Below are positions 15,791-22,807 of a stretch of DNA of 27,378 nt, piece after piece (the first letter of the stretch is position 1; each line of letters starts with the position of its first letter). The translations under genes and the position numbers were made by a program. Source of the DNA: an uncultured Burkholderiales bacterium (GTDB lineage Bacteria; Pseudomonadota; Gammaproteobacteria; Burkholderiales; Burkholderiaceae_C); contig CAJBLW010000304.1 of assembly GCA_903953985.1 (NCBI GenBank), positions 1 through 27,378 on the forward strand, read 5' to 3'. The notes beneath the pieces were generated by a model. That model worked only from the letters and a program-made list of their open reading frames with translations, was not told the DNA's origin and did no database searches.

Positions 15791-15869
15791 TTTATTTTGC
15801 TTTTGAAAGTCGCACTTGTCCACCCTTCCATTGACTGCCGCTGCAACGTCTAGAAAGTCAGCTTCAAAC

Positions 15870-16598
15870 ATGGGGAAAAAACCCACCGAGGCTGTCGTCA
15901 AGGCCTTTCCAGCCAAGCAACAAAGGTCCGAGCAAACCCACGAAAAATTGCTGCAGTCAGGTCTCGATTTGTTGCGCGATGGGGTTTTTGATGACATTTC
16001 CATTGCGCAAATTGCGGCCCGAGCAGGATGCGCTGTGGGTTCCTTCTATCTGAGATTTCGCAACAAAGAGGCTTTTTTCAAATTTCTCATTGAAAGCATC
16101 AGCGAAACCTTAGAAGCAGACCTGCACGCCAATCTCACCCCAGAAAGCATCAAAGAACTCAACTTGGCACAAACGGTGCGTCACTGTGTGGACCATTACG
16201 TGGAGACCAACCGACAGTACGAAAGCATCATTCGTGCGGCCGTGCAATACAGCATCAATGACAGCGATGACTGGCAACCCGTAAGGGACAACGGGCTAAA
16301 GCTGCACGATCACTACATTGAATTGATCCTCAGTAAATCAAGAAAATCAAACCAAGAAGAAATCCGACAACAACTGATCGTCGGCTTGCAAATCATCAGT
16401 GGACATTTGGTCAACAGCATTACCCACCCGATCAACCGCTTACCCCTGCATGACCCCAACCTCAGCTATTGGCTGTATGAAGTGGTCATGCACTGCTTAA
16501 AGGTCAAGCCGCCAGTATCCGCCATGTCGCAGCAAAAAAAGGGGCATTTGCGCACCGCATCCCCAGCGAAAAAAGACATCACCAAAAGGAGTAAATAA
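15870..16598 (+). CDS. TetR/AcrR-family transcriptional regulator
   Basis: About 242 residues. The N-terminal helix-turn-helix (about 18-65) reads SEQTHEKLLQSGLDLLRDGVF, then ISIAQIAARAGCAVGSFYLRFRNKEAFF, a textbook TetR pattern. The rest is an all-helical ligand-binding and dimerisation domain with no close hallmark of a named subfamily. The C-terminus ends in a Lys/Arg-rich tail (about 30 residues). The frame is open from a TTG at 15816; ATG 15870 is preferred. It is the first gene of a tightly packed operon and ends 1 base before the alcohol dehydrogenase start. Perfect palindromes over the upstream promoter suggest autorepression together with the whole operon. The inducer could be an alcohol, ketone or fatty acid from the pathway (inference). 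Confidence 0.9.
   Translation: MGKKPTEAVVKAFPAKQQRSEQTHEKLLQSGLDLLRDGVFDDISIAQIAARAGCAVGSFYLRFRNKEAFFKFLIESISETLEADLHANLTPESIKELNLAQTVRHCVDHYVETNRQYESIIRAAVQYSINDSDDWQPVRDNGLKLHDHYIELILSKSRKSNQEEIRQQLIVGLQIISGHLVNSITHPINRLPLHDPNLSYWLYEVVMHCLKVKPPVSAMSQQKKGHLRTASPAKKDITKRSK
16586..16591 (+). promoter_or_regulatory. Strong ribosome binding site fixing a TTG start
   Basis: AAGGAG lies inside the last codons of the TetR gene, 8 bases before TTG at 16600. No ATG is available at the family N-terminus MKAAVFHGPG, so this site is what supports the TTG start of the alcohol dehydrogenase. Confidence 0.75.
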
Positions 16599-16599
16599 A

Positions 16600-17682
16600 T
16601 TGAAAGCCGCCGTTTTTCATGGCCCAGGTCAGCCCATGACCATCGAGAACATCGAGATCGAAAAACCCAAGCGCAACGAGGTGTTGGTTCGTACCCGTGT
16701 CAGCGGCCTTTGCCACAGCGACTTGCATTTCATCGAGGGAAAATACCCCACCCCCGTGCCCGCCGTACTCGGCCATGAAGCCGCTGGGGTGGTCGAAGCG
16801 GTGGGTGAAGACGTCACCCACGTCAAGCCGGGGGATCATGTGGTCTCCTGCTTGTCGGTGTTCTGTGGCCATTGCGAGTACTGCGTCACAGGTCACCAAA
16901 CACTGTGCAGCAACACGGCCGTCAAAATGCCGCCCGGCGTGGCCAAACGCCTGCGCTGGAAGGGGGATCATCTCAATCAGTTCCTCAACCTCTCGAGTTT
17001 TGCTGAGCAAATGCTCGTGCACGAAAACGCCTTGGTCAAAATTCGTGAAGACATGCCCTTGGACTTGGCGGCACTGCTGGGTTGCGGCGTTCTCACGGGC
17101 TATGGCTCGGTGGTACACAGCGCACGCTTAGAGCCTGGCACCACCGTGGCGGTGCTCGGTTGCGGTGGCGTGGGATTGTCCACTGTGCATGCGGCCCATT
17201 TGGCTGGCGCAGCCCGAATCATTGCCATTGACATCGATCCGGCCAAACTGGCATTGGCCAAGATTTTCGGAGCCACAGATGGTGTGGATGCCAAAGACCC
17301 AGACATGGTCGCCAAGATCATTGAGATGACCCAGGGCGGTGTGCACTACGCATTCGAGTGCATTGGCCTCAAGCCCACCACCGAAGCTTCGTTTGCCATG
17401 CTGCGTCCTCGCGGTTTATCCACCATTGTGGGCATGATTCCCTTGGGCACCAAAATCGAGCTGCACGGCTTTGACTTTCTGCGCGAGCGACGCATTCAAG
17501 GCACGATGATGGGCTCCAACCACTTTCGCCTGGACATTCCCCGCTTGGTGGAATTTCACATGCAGGGCCGGATGAAGCTCGACCAGCTGGTTTCGAACCG
17601 ACTCAAGCTTGAGCAAATCAACGACGGCTTTGCTGCTCTGCAGCGCGGCGGCATCGCCCGCAATGTGATCGTCTTCGACTGA
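16600..17682 (+). CDS. Zinc-dependent alcohol dehydrogenase (MDR superfamily)
   Basis: A 360-residue medium-chain dehydrogenase/reductase with both zinc sites. The catalytic-zinc ligands are Cys38 (GLCHSD), His59-Glu60 (LGHEAAG) and Cys162 (LLGCGVLTGYG). The structural-zinc ligands are Cys89, Cys92, Cys95 and Cys103 (FCGHCEYCVTGHQTLC). The Rossmann fold has VLGCGGVGLS and an acidic IAIDIDPAKL end of beta-2, indicating NAD rather than NADP. It oxidises an alcohol to an aldehyde or ketone and resembles the class III-like bacterial ADHs. It begins with TTG, backed by a strong AAGGAG, 1 base after the TetR stop, and is followed 11 bases later by an SDR gene. In context it probably oxidises the P450 product or a diol/hydroxy-acid downstream; the substrate is inferred. 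Confidence 0.93.
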   Translation: MKAAVFHGPGQPMTIENIEIEKPKRNEVLVRTRVSGLCHSDLHFIEGKYPTPVPAVLGHEAAGVVEAVGEDVTHVKPGDHVVSCLSVFCGHCEYCVTGHQTLCSNTAVKMPPGVAKRLRWKGDHLNQFLNLSSFAEQMLVHENALVKIREDMPLDLAALLGCGVLTGYGSVVHSARLEPGTTVAVLGCGGVGLSTVHAAHLAGAARIIAIDIDPAKLALAKIFGATDGVDAKDPDMVAKIIEMTQGGVHYAFECIGLKPTTEASFAMLRPRGLSTIVGMIPLGTKIELHGFDFLRERRIQGTMMGSNHFRLDIPRLVEFHMQGRMKLDQLVSNRLKLEQINDGFAALQRGGIARNVIVFD

Positions 17683-17693
17683 TGGAGCGATCC

Positions 17694-18566
17694 ATGAAAC
17701 GACTCCAAAACAAAGTCGCCGTGATCACGGGCGCCTGCTCAGGCATCGGCTTGGCCACAACCGAGCTGTTCTTATCCGAAGGCGCGCAAGTGGTGGCGGC
17801 AGATGTACAGGACGATGTGGGCGAACAATTGCAGCGGCAATACGCAGGCCAGCTGCACTTTGCGCATTGCGACGTGACCCAGCTTGATGAATTGCGCGCC
17901 GCCATCGACAGTGCCGCCACGCATTTTGGCGGGCTGGACATCCTGTTCAGCAACGCAGGTCGCATAGGCACCATGGGCGGCGTTCAGGCTTTCAACCCGC
18001 AAGCTTGGGACAACACTCAAAACCTTTTGTTGCGATCTGTCGCGGCAGGCGCCAGCTACGCCGTGCCCCACATGATCAAGCGCGGCGCAGGCGCCATCGT
18101 CAACACATCGTCCATTTCGGCCTTGCAATCTGGCTATGCCCCGCTGGCCTATTCGGTGGCCAAGGCAGGCGTGCTGCACTACACCCAAGTTGCAGCGGCA
18201 GAACTCTGCGCCTTGAATATCCGCATCAACGCTGTGGTGCCGGGTTTCATTGCCACTCGGATCTTCGGGGGTCTGTTTGGCATGGACCAAAAGGACTCGC
18301 AAGACCTGGCCCAACGTGTGAGTGAGCAAAGCAGCAGCGCCAATCCGATTGGCCGTGCCGGCCAGCCGCAGGACATTGCTGAAGCTGCCTTGTATTTGGC
18401 CAGTGATGCCGCCCGCTTTATCACCGGCACCCACATCACGGTGGATGGCGGGATCACCATCGGCCCCCGCCACAGCTGGGATCCCAATACAACAAGCCCC
18501 ATGAGCCAAGCACTCGGCGTGTCACGCGAGCAAATCGAAGCCATGCGCAAGTCTGCCGATGCCTGA
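17694..18566 (+). CDS. SDR-family oxidoreductase
   Basis: A 290-residue classical short-chain dehydrogenase. The cofactor motif is TGACSGIG (residues 12-19), then the NAG motif (FSNAGRIG), catalytic NTSSISAL, and the active pair Tyr153/Lys157 in YSVAK. The acidic AADVQDD after beta-2 favours NAD(H). The C-terminus has ITGTHITVDGG followed by an unusually long tail of about 40 residues beginning ITIGPRHSWDPN. The frame could start at ATG 17682, overlapping the ADH stop, but GGAG 6 bases before ATG 17694 and the family start MKRLQNKVAVITG favour 17694. Such enzymes commonly oxidise secondary alcohols to ketones. Sitting beside a zinc ADH, a P450 and a BVMO, it is a good candidate for making the ketone substrate of the BVMO (inference). 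Confidence 0.93.
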   Translation: MKRLQNKVAVITGACSGIGLATTELFLSEGAQVVAADVQDDVGEQLQRQYAGQLHFAHCDVTQLDELRAAIDSAATHFGGLDILFSNAGRIGTMGGVQAFNPQAWDNTQNLLLRSVAAGASYAVPHMIKRGAGAIVNTSSISALQSGYAPLAYSVAKAGVLHYTQVAAAELCALNIRINAVVPGFIATRIFGGLFGMDQKDSQDLAQRVSEQSSSANPIGRAGQPQDIAEAALYLASDAARFITGTHITVDGGITIGPRHSWDPNTTSPMSQALGVSREQIEAMRKSADA

Positions 18567-18596
18567 ATTCCGTTTTTTTCAGAAAGATTTTTGTCC

Positions 18597-18917
18597 ATGT
18601 CCCAAGTCCATTTCACCAGCTTTGACGGAATTCGCCGCAGCGTTGAGACCTCCATTGGCGAAAACCTGATGCGCGCGGCCACCGACAACGCTGTGCCTGG
18701 CATCGATGGCGATTGCGGCGGCCAGTGCGCTTGCGCCACTTGTCACGTGTACGTGTCTTCGCCTTGGAGTGAGCGCTTGCCCATCATGCGTACGAATGAG
18801 AACGACATTCTGGAATTCACCAACGAGCGCAGGCAATCCTCCAGACTGGCCTGCCAGATCACCATGACCACCGAGCTTGACGGCATCGAAGTCCATATGC
18901 CCGAAGGCCAGCACTGA
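18597..18917 (+). CDS. [2Fe-2S] ferredoxin, putidaredoxin/adrenodoxin type
   Basis: 106 residues. Cluster ligands are Cys40, Cys46, Cys49 and Cys86, spaced C-x5-C-x2-C-x36-C, essentially the putidaredoxin pattern; an extra Cys44 is present. Surrounding motifs include GDCGGQCACATCHVYV, SRLACQI and the C-terminal MPEGQH. The protein carries electrons from a ferredoxin reductase to a class I bacterial P450, and the P450 gene starts 28 bases downstream, so it is almost certainly that P450's redox partner. ATG 18597 is used; an in-frame TTG at 18591 adds only two residues. No reductase gene is present in the window. Confidence 0.95.
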   Translation: MSQVHFTSFDGIRRSVETSIGENLMRAATDNAVPGIDGDCGGQCACATCHVYVSSPWSERLPIMRTNENDILEFTNERRQSSRLACQITMTTELDGIEVHMPEGQH

Positions 18918-18945
18918 GGCTGAGCACAGACTCAAGGAAAACAAC

Positions 18946-20208
18946 ATGAAAATGTCACACGCCGAAATTCAGGCTTCAGCCCGTGCCGAAGCCTTTGCCA
19001 TGCCGATCGAACAGATCGATCCCGGCTCTCCTGATTATTTTGAGAACGACACCGTTGGTCATTATTTCGAACGCCTTCGTCGAGATGATCCAGTCCACCA
19101 CTGCAACAGCGCCTTGTATGGATCGTATTGGTCGGTGACCCGTTTCCAGGACATCATGCAAGTGGACACCAACCACGGCATTTACTCTTCAGACTGGACC
19201 CAGGGTGGGATAGCCATCACCGAGCCACCACCGGGTGAAGAGAAATTGCAGATGTTCATCGCCATGGACCCTCCGCGTCATGATGTGCAACGCAAGGCTG
19301 TTCAGCCCATTGTCGCGCCGGGCAATCTAGCCAATTTGCAGAGCCTGATCCGAGAGAGAACCTGCCAAGTTCTTGATGGCCTGCCGCGCAATGAGACCTT
19401 CAACTGGGTAGACCTTGTTTCCATCGAACTCACCACACTGATGCTGGCCACCCTGTTCGACTTTCCGCTTGAGGACCGTCATCTGTTGACCCATTGGTCA
19501 AACGTTGCAACTTCCAACAAGGATGTGGACCCCAGCGCGCCCACGCGTGAAGAACGCCTAGCTGAATTGCAAAAGATGGCGGCTTATTTCACCCGCCTGT
19601 GGAATGAACGCGTCAACGCAAGTCCAGGATCCGACCTGATTTCCATGATGGCCCACAACCCGGAAACCCGGAACATGTCTCCGCAGGAATTCATGGGCAA
19701 CTTGGTTTTGCTGATCGTTGGCGGCAACGACACCACGCGCAACTCGATGACAGGCGGCCTGCTGGCCCTGCACGACAACCCGGCCGAATGGGAAAAGCTG
19801 CGCAAAAATCAGGCCCTTGTGGACAACATGGTCTCAGAAATCATTCGCTGGCAGACGCCACTGGCCCACATGCGCCGCACCGCCTTGCAAGACACAGAGC
19901 TGGGCGGCAAACAGATCAAAAAAGGCGACAAGGTGGTGATGTGGTACCTCTCGGGCAACCGCGACGAGGAAGCCATTCCCAACGCGAGCCAGTTCATCAT
20001 TGATCGGCCTCGTGCGCGTCAGCACTTGTCTTTTGGCTTTGGCATCCACCGCTGTGTGGGCAACCGCCTGGCCGAGATGCAACTGCGCATCCTGTGGGAG
20101 GAAATCCACAAGCGCTTTCCCGTCATCGAAGTCGTGGCCGAACCGGTGCGGGTGCGCTCGCCCTTTGTGCGGGGGTTCACCGAACTCATGGTGCGCATCC
20201 CCACATGA
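18946..20208 (+). CDS. Cytochrome P450, CYP153-like (alkane/alicyclic hydroxylase type)
   Basis: A 420-residue soluble class I P450. The oxygen-activation motif of the I helix is GGNDTT (259-264), ExxR is Glu298-Arg301 (EIIR), and the haem loop is FGFGIHRCVGNRLAE with ligand Cys370. Segments such as YFERLRRDDPVH, SYWSVTRFQDIMQVDTNHGIYSS, FIAMDPPRHDVQRK, SIELTTLMLATLFDFP and QTPLAHMRRTA are, from memory of the family, characteristic of CYP153. That family contains terminal alkane hydroxylases and cyclohexane- or limonene-type alicyclic hydroxylases. ATG 18946 has AAGGA 7 bases upstream; the longer frame from 18877 overlaps the ferredoxin gene and is not used. Its stop overlaps the BVMO start (ATGA), implying translational coupling. 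Family assignment is firm; CYP153 membership needs alignment. Confidence 0.93.
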   Translation: MKMSHAEIQASARAEAFAMPIEQIDPGSPDYFENDTVGHYFERLRRDDPVHHCNSALYGSYWSVTRFQDIMQVDTNHGIYSSDWTQGGIAITEPPPGEEKLQMFIAMDPPRHDVQRKAVQPIVAPGNLANLQSLIRERTCQVLDGLPRNETFNWVDLVSIELTTLMLATLFDFPLEDRHLLTHWSNVATSNKDVDPSAPTREERLAELQKMAAYFTRLWNERVNASPGSDLISMMAHNPETRNMSPQEFMGNLVLLIVGGNDTTRNSMTGGLLALHDNPAEWEKLRKNQALVDNMVSEIIRWQTPLAHMRRTALQDTELGGKQIKKGDKVVMWYLSGNRDEEAIPNASQFIIDRPRARQHLSFGFGIHRCVGNRLAEMQLRILWEEIHKRFPVIEVVAEPVRVRSPFVRGFTELMVRIPT

Positions 20209-21710
20209 GCGAGGCGCCCGACATGAACCTGTTGCCCGAGCAAGTGGATGTGCTGATCATCGGCGCCGGCATTTCTGGCGTCGGCGCCGCCTGCCACCTG
20301 CAGCAACAGTGCCCGGACAAGCGTTTTGCGTTGGTCGAGGCGCAGGCCAGTTTCGGTGGCACTTGGTTAACTCACACTTATCCCGGCGTCCGCTCGGACA
20401 GCGACCTGTTCACCTTTGGCTACCGATTCAAGCCATGGCGCGGGGACCCGATCGCCACGGGCGATCAGATCATGAACTACATGGACGAGGTCATCGGCGA
20501 ACACGACCTGTCCGGTCGAATTCATTACCGACACCGTGTCACCTCGGCTCGGTGGTCTTCTGTCGACGCCAGCTGGCATGTCGAGATCCTGCACACGCCG
20601 GCCGAAGGGAACCCCGTCATCTGCCAAGTACGCTGTCAGTTTTTATGGATGTGCCAGGGTTACTACAGTCACGCCGCGGGTTACACCCCGCAATGGGCTG
20701 GTATGGACGACTTTGCCGGACGCATCCTGCACCCGCAGCAATGGCCGAAAGACCTCGACCTGACCGGTCAGCGCGTGGTGGTGATCGGCTCAGGCGCTAC
20801 CGCCGCAACGCTGATACCGGCCCTGGCTGGCCGCTGTGCACACGCCACCATGCTGCAGCGTTCTCCCACTTGGTTTGCCACAGGGCGCAACGCCAACGAA
20901 CTGGCCGATACGCTGCGCGCACTGGACATACCTCACGAATGGACCCACGAAATTGTTCGCCGCAAGGTCCTGCACGACCAAGCCAACTTGCAGCGGCTCT
21001 GCGTCCAAGCGCCCGATGCTGTGGCGGCTGAACTGCTCGCCGCCGTCACAGAGGCACTCGGCCCCGAACACGCACACTTGGTCGATGCTCATTTCAAGCC
21101 GGCCTATCGTCCATGGCAACAGCGTTTAGCCTTTGTGCCCGATGGCGACCTCTTCAAAGCGATAAGAACAGGGCAGGCCAGTGTGGTCACAGGCCAAATT
21201 GACCGCTTCGTCCCGCAAGGCATTCGTCTGAGCAACGGCGAGACCGTGCCTGCCGATGTGATTGTCACAGCCACTGGGTTCAACCTGAACGTATTGGGTG
21301 ACATTGCTTTCCATGTCGATGGCAAGCCGCTGGACTTTGCAACCAGCGTCACTTGGCGTGGTGCCATGTTCACGGGCTTGCCCAATTTGCTGTGGGTGTT
21401 CGGTTATTTCCGTGCCAGCTGGACGCTGCGCGCCGACTTGCTGAGCGACTTTTTTTGCAAGCTTGTGCAGCACATGGACAAACACGACTTGCGCAGTGTG
21501 GTGCCTGAGCTTCGACCTGAAGACCAAGGCATGACCCTGAGCCCTTGGGTGCGGCCCGACAACTTCAATCCCGGGTACCTGGCCCGAAGCATGCACCAGT
21601 TGCCACGCCAAGGTGATCGTGCACCCTGGTTGCACCTGCAAGATTACTCGATCGACAAGAACGATCTTCCAGTGGCCGCACTCGATGACGGCTCTTTGAT
21701 TTTTAACTGA
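20205..21710 (+). CDS. Flavin-binding Baeyer-Villiger-type monooxygenase (EthA/AlmA group)
   Basis: A 501-residue FAD/NADPH monooxygenase. The N-terminal FAD-binding motif is LIIGAGISG; FGGTWLTHTYPGVRSDSDL follows. The type I BVMO fingerprint FxGxxxHxxxWP is matched exactly by FAGRILHPQQWP (170-181, bases 20712-20747), directly before the second, NADPH-binding Rossmann motif VVVIGSGATAA. MLQRSPTW and the C-terminal VTATGFNLN also fit. Overall it resembles mycobacterial EthA and Acinetobacter AlmA. Such enzymes insert oxygen into ketones or, for AlmA, are linked to long-chain alkane oxidation. The ATG at 20205 overlaps the P450 stop; ATG 20223, 8 bases after GAGG, is an alternative start. An esterase lies two genes downstream, as expected for a ketone-to-ester-to-alcohol route. 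Confidence 0.92.
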   Translation: MSEAPDMNLLPEQVDVLIIGAGISGVGAACHLQQQCPDKRFALVEAQASFGGTWLTHTYPGVRSDSDLFTFGYRFKPWRGDPIATGDQIMNYMDEVIGEHDLSGRIHYRHRVTSARWSSVDASWHVEILHTPAEGNPVICQVRCQFLWMCQGYYSHAAGYTPQWAGMDDFAGRILHPQQWPKDLDLTGQRVVVIGSGATAATLIPALAGRCAHATMLQRSPTWFATGRNANELADTLRALDIPHEWTHEIVRRKVLHDQANLQRLCVQAPDAVAAELLAAVTEALGPEHAHLVDAHFKPAYRPWQQRLAFVPDGDLFKAIRTGQASVVTGQIDRFVPQGIRLSNGETVPADVIVTATGFNLNVLGDIAFHVDGKPLDFATSVTWRGAMFTGLPNLLWVFGYFRASWTLRADLLSDFFCKLVQHMDKHDLRSVVPELRPEDQGMTLSPWVRPDNFNPGYLARSMHQLPRQGDRAPWLHLQDYSIDKNDLPVAALDDGSLIFN

Positions 21711-21762
21711 GTTTTTTCACCGATCAGCCTAGATTTTTACCACCATAACCAGGAGACACAAC

Positions 21763-22734
21763 ATGACCCATGCACTAACGCGTCGCCAAACCCTGCAAGC
21801 GATAGGAGCCAGCTTGCTGCCCATGCCGCTGATTGCAGCAGCGCAAGCTGCTTTCCCCAACAAGCCCGTTCGCATCATCGTGCCCTTGCCGGCAAGCGGT
21901 GCGGCCGATGTGTCGGTTCGTATCTTGAGTGAATTCCTGCAACAGCCGCTGGGTCAAAGCCTTGTGGTCGAAAACCGACCCGGTGGCATTTATCAAATCG
22001 GCATCCAGGCCATCACCAGCGCACCTGCAGACGGCTACACACTGATTCATCTCAATGCCACCATGTGTGCCGTGCAGGCTTCGCTCAAACGTTTTGACAT
22101 GCTCAAACAGCTCATTCCCGTGGGGTTGATGGGCTCAACAGATGCCATGCTTTGCATTGCCAACAATGCGCCGTTCAAGACCACACAAGAAATGGTTGCA
22201 TGGGGCAAGGCCAACCCCGGTAAGCTCAACTATGGCTCTACAGGTCCAGGCTCGATGGAACACTTGACCATGGTCAGCATCATGCAACGTGTCGGCATCA
22301 CGGGGAACAACATTCCATTCAAAGGTGGTCCAGATGGTGCCTTGGCTCTGGCCCAAGGCGAGATCCAAGCCATGGCATTGCCAGCGCCACTGATCATCCA
22401 GTTCAAAGACAAAATCAAACCTGTGATTGCCCTGACGGAACAACGCATTGGCTACTTACCTGATTTACCCACAGCCAAAGAGCAGGGGCTGGATATTCCC
22501 ACGGTGAATTACTGGGGTGGTCTGGCGGTGCCTGTGGGCACACCAGCATCGGTCGTCGAGACCCTGGAAAAAGCCATGAGCGTTGCCGTGAACAACCCGG
22601 CCTTGTCTCAGCGCTACATCCCTTTGGGACTGAATGCACGATTTGCAGGGGGTTCCGCATTCAAAGCCATCATCGACAAAGACTTGCAGTGGTTGGGTGA
22701 TGCCGTCAAGTCGGCCAATTTGCAATTGAGCTGA
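21763..22734 (+). CDS. Bug/TctC-family periplasmic solute-binding protein (Bug 3)
   Basis: A 323-residue receptor preceded by AGGAG, 7 bases before its ATG. The signal peptide starts with a twin-arginine-like TRRQTLQ and runs to about AAAQAA. Mature landmarks are FPNKPVRIIVPLPASGAAD, ADGYTLI, KLNYGSTGPGSMEHL, IPFKGGPDGALAL and LPDLPTAKEQGL. The ligand-loop segment is PLPASGAAD instead of the usual PxPGGxxD, which may mean a different ligand. It lies 52 bases after the BVMO gene and 73 before the esterase, inside the P450/BVMO operon, so it probably collects a substrate or product acid of that pathway. No membrane subunits are nearby. Confidence 0.93.
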   Translation: MTHALTRRQTLQAIGASLLPMPLIAAAQAAFPNKPVRIIVPLPASGAADVSVRILSEFLQQPLGQSLVVENRPGGIYQIGIQAITSAPADGYTLIHLNATMCAVQASLKRFDMLKQLIPVGLMGSTDAMLCIANNAPFKTTQEMVAWGKANPGKLNYGSTGPGSMEHLTMVSIMQRVGITGNNIPFKGGPDGALALAQGEIQAMALPAPLIIQFKDKIKPVIALTEQRIGYLPDLPTAKEQGLDIPTVNYWGGLAVPVGTPASVVETLEKAMSVAVNNPALSQRYIPLGLNARFAGGSAFKAIIDKDLQWLGDAVKSANLQLS

Positions 22735-22749
22735 TGGTTCCAATACAAG

Positions 22750-22776
22750 AGCGGGCCAGCCTATCACTTGCCCGCT
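22750..22776 (+). terminator. Hairpin between Bug 3 and the esterase
   Basis: AGCGGGC (22750-22756) and GCCCGCT (22770-22776) form a perfect 7-bp GC-rich stem around a 13-base loop, followed by a weak T-containing stretch rather than a T-run. It could be a partial terminator or an mRNA-stabilising element that lowers esterase expression relative to the upstream genes. Confidence 0.35.
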
Positions 22777-22807
22777 TTGCGCCTTTATCCCCCACCGATT
22801 GCATGCC

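Noticed and set aside
17772..18509. 245-residue minus-strand open frame
   Set aside because: It is antisense to the SDR gene, whose TGxxxGIG and YxxxK motifs establish the true frame.
20000..21031. 343-residue plus-strand open frame overlapping P450 and BVMO
   Set aside because: It is an Arg/Pro-rich alternative frame across two well-supported genes and has no family features.
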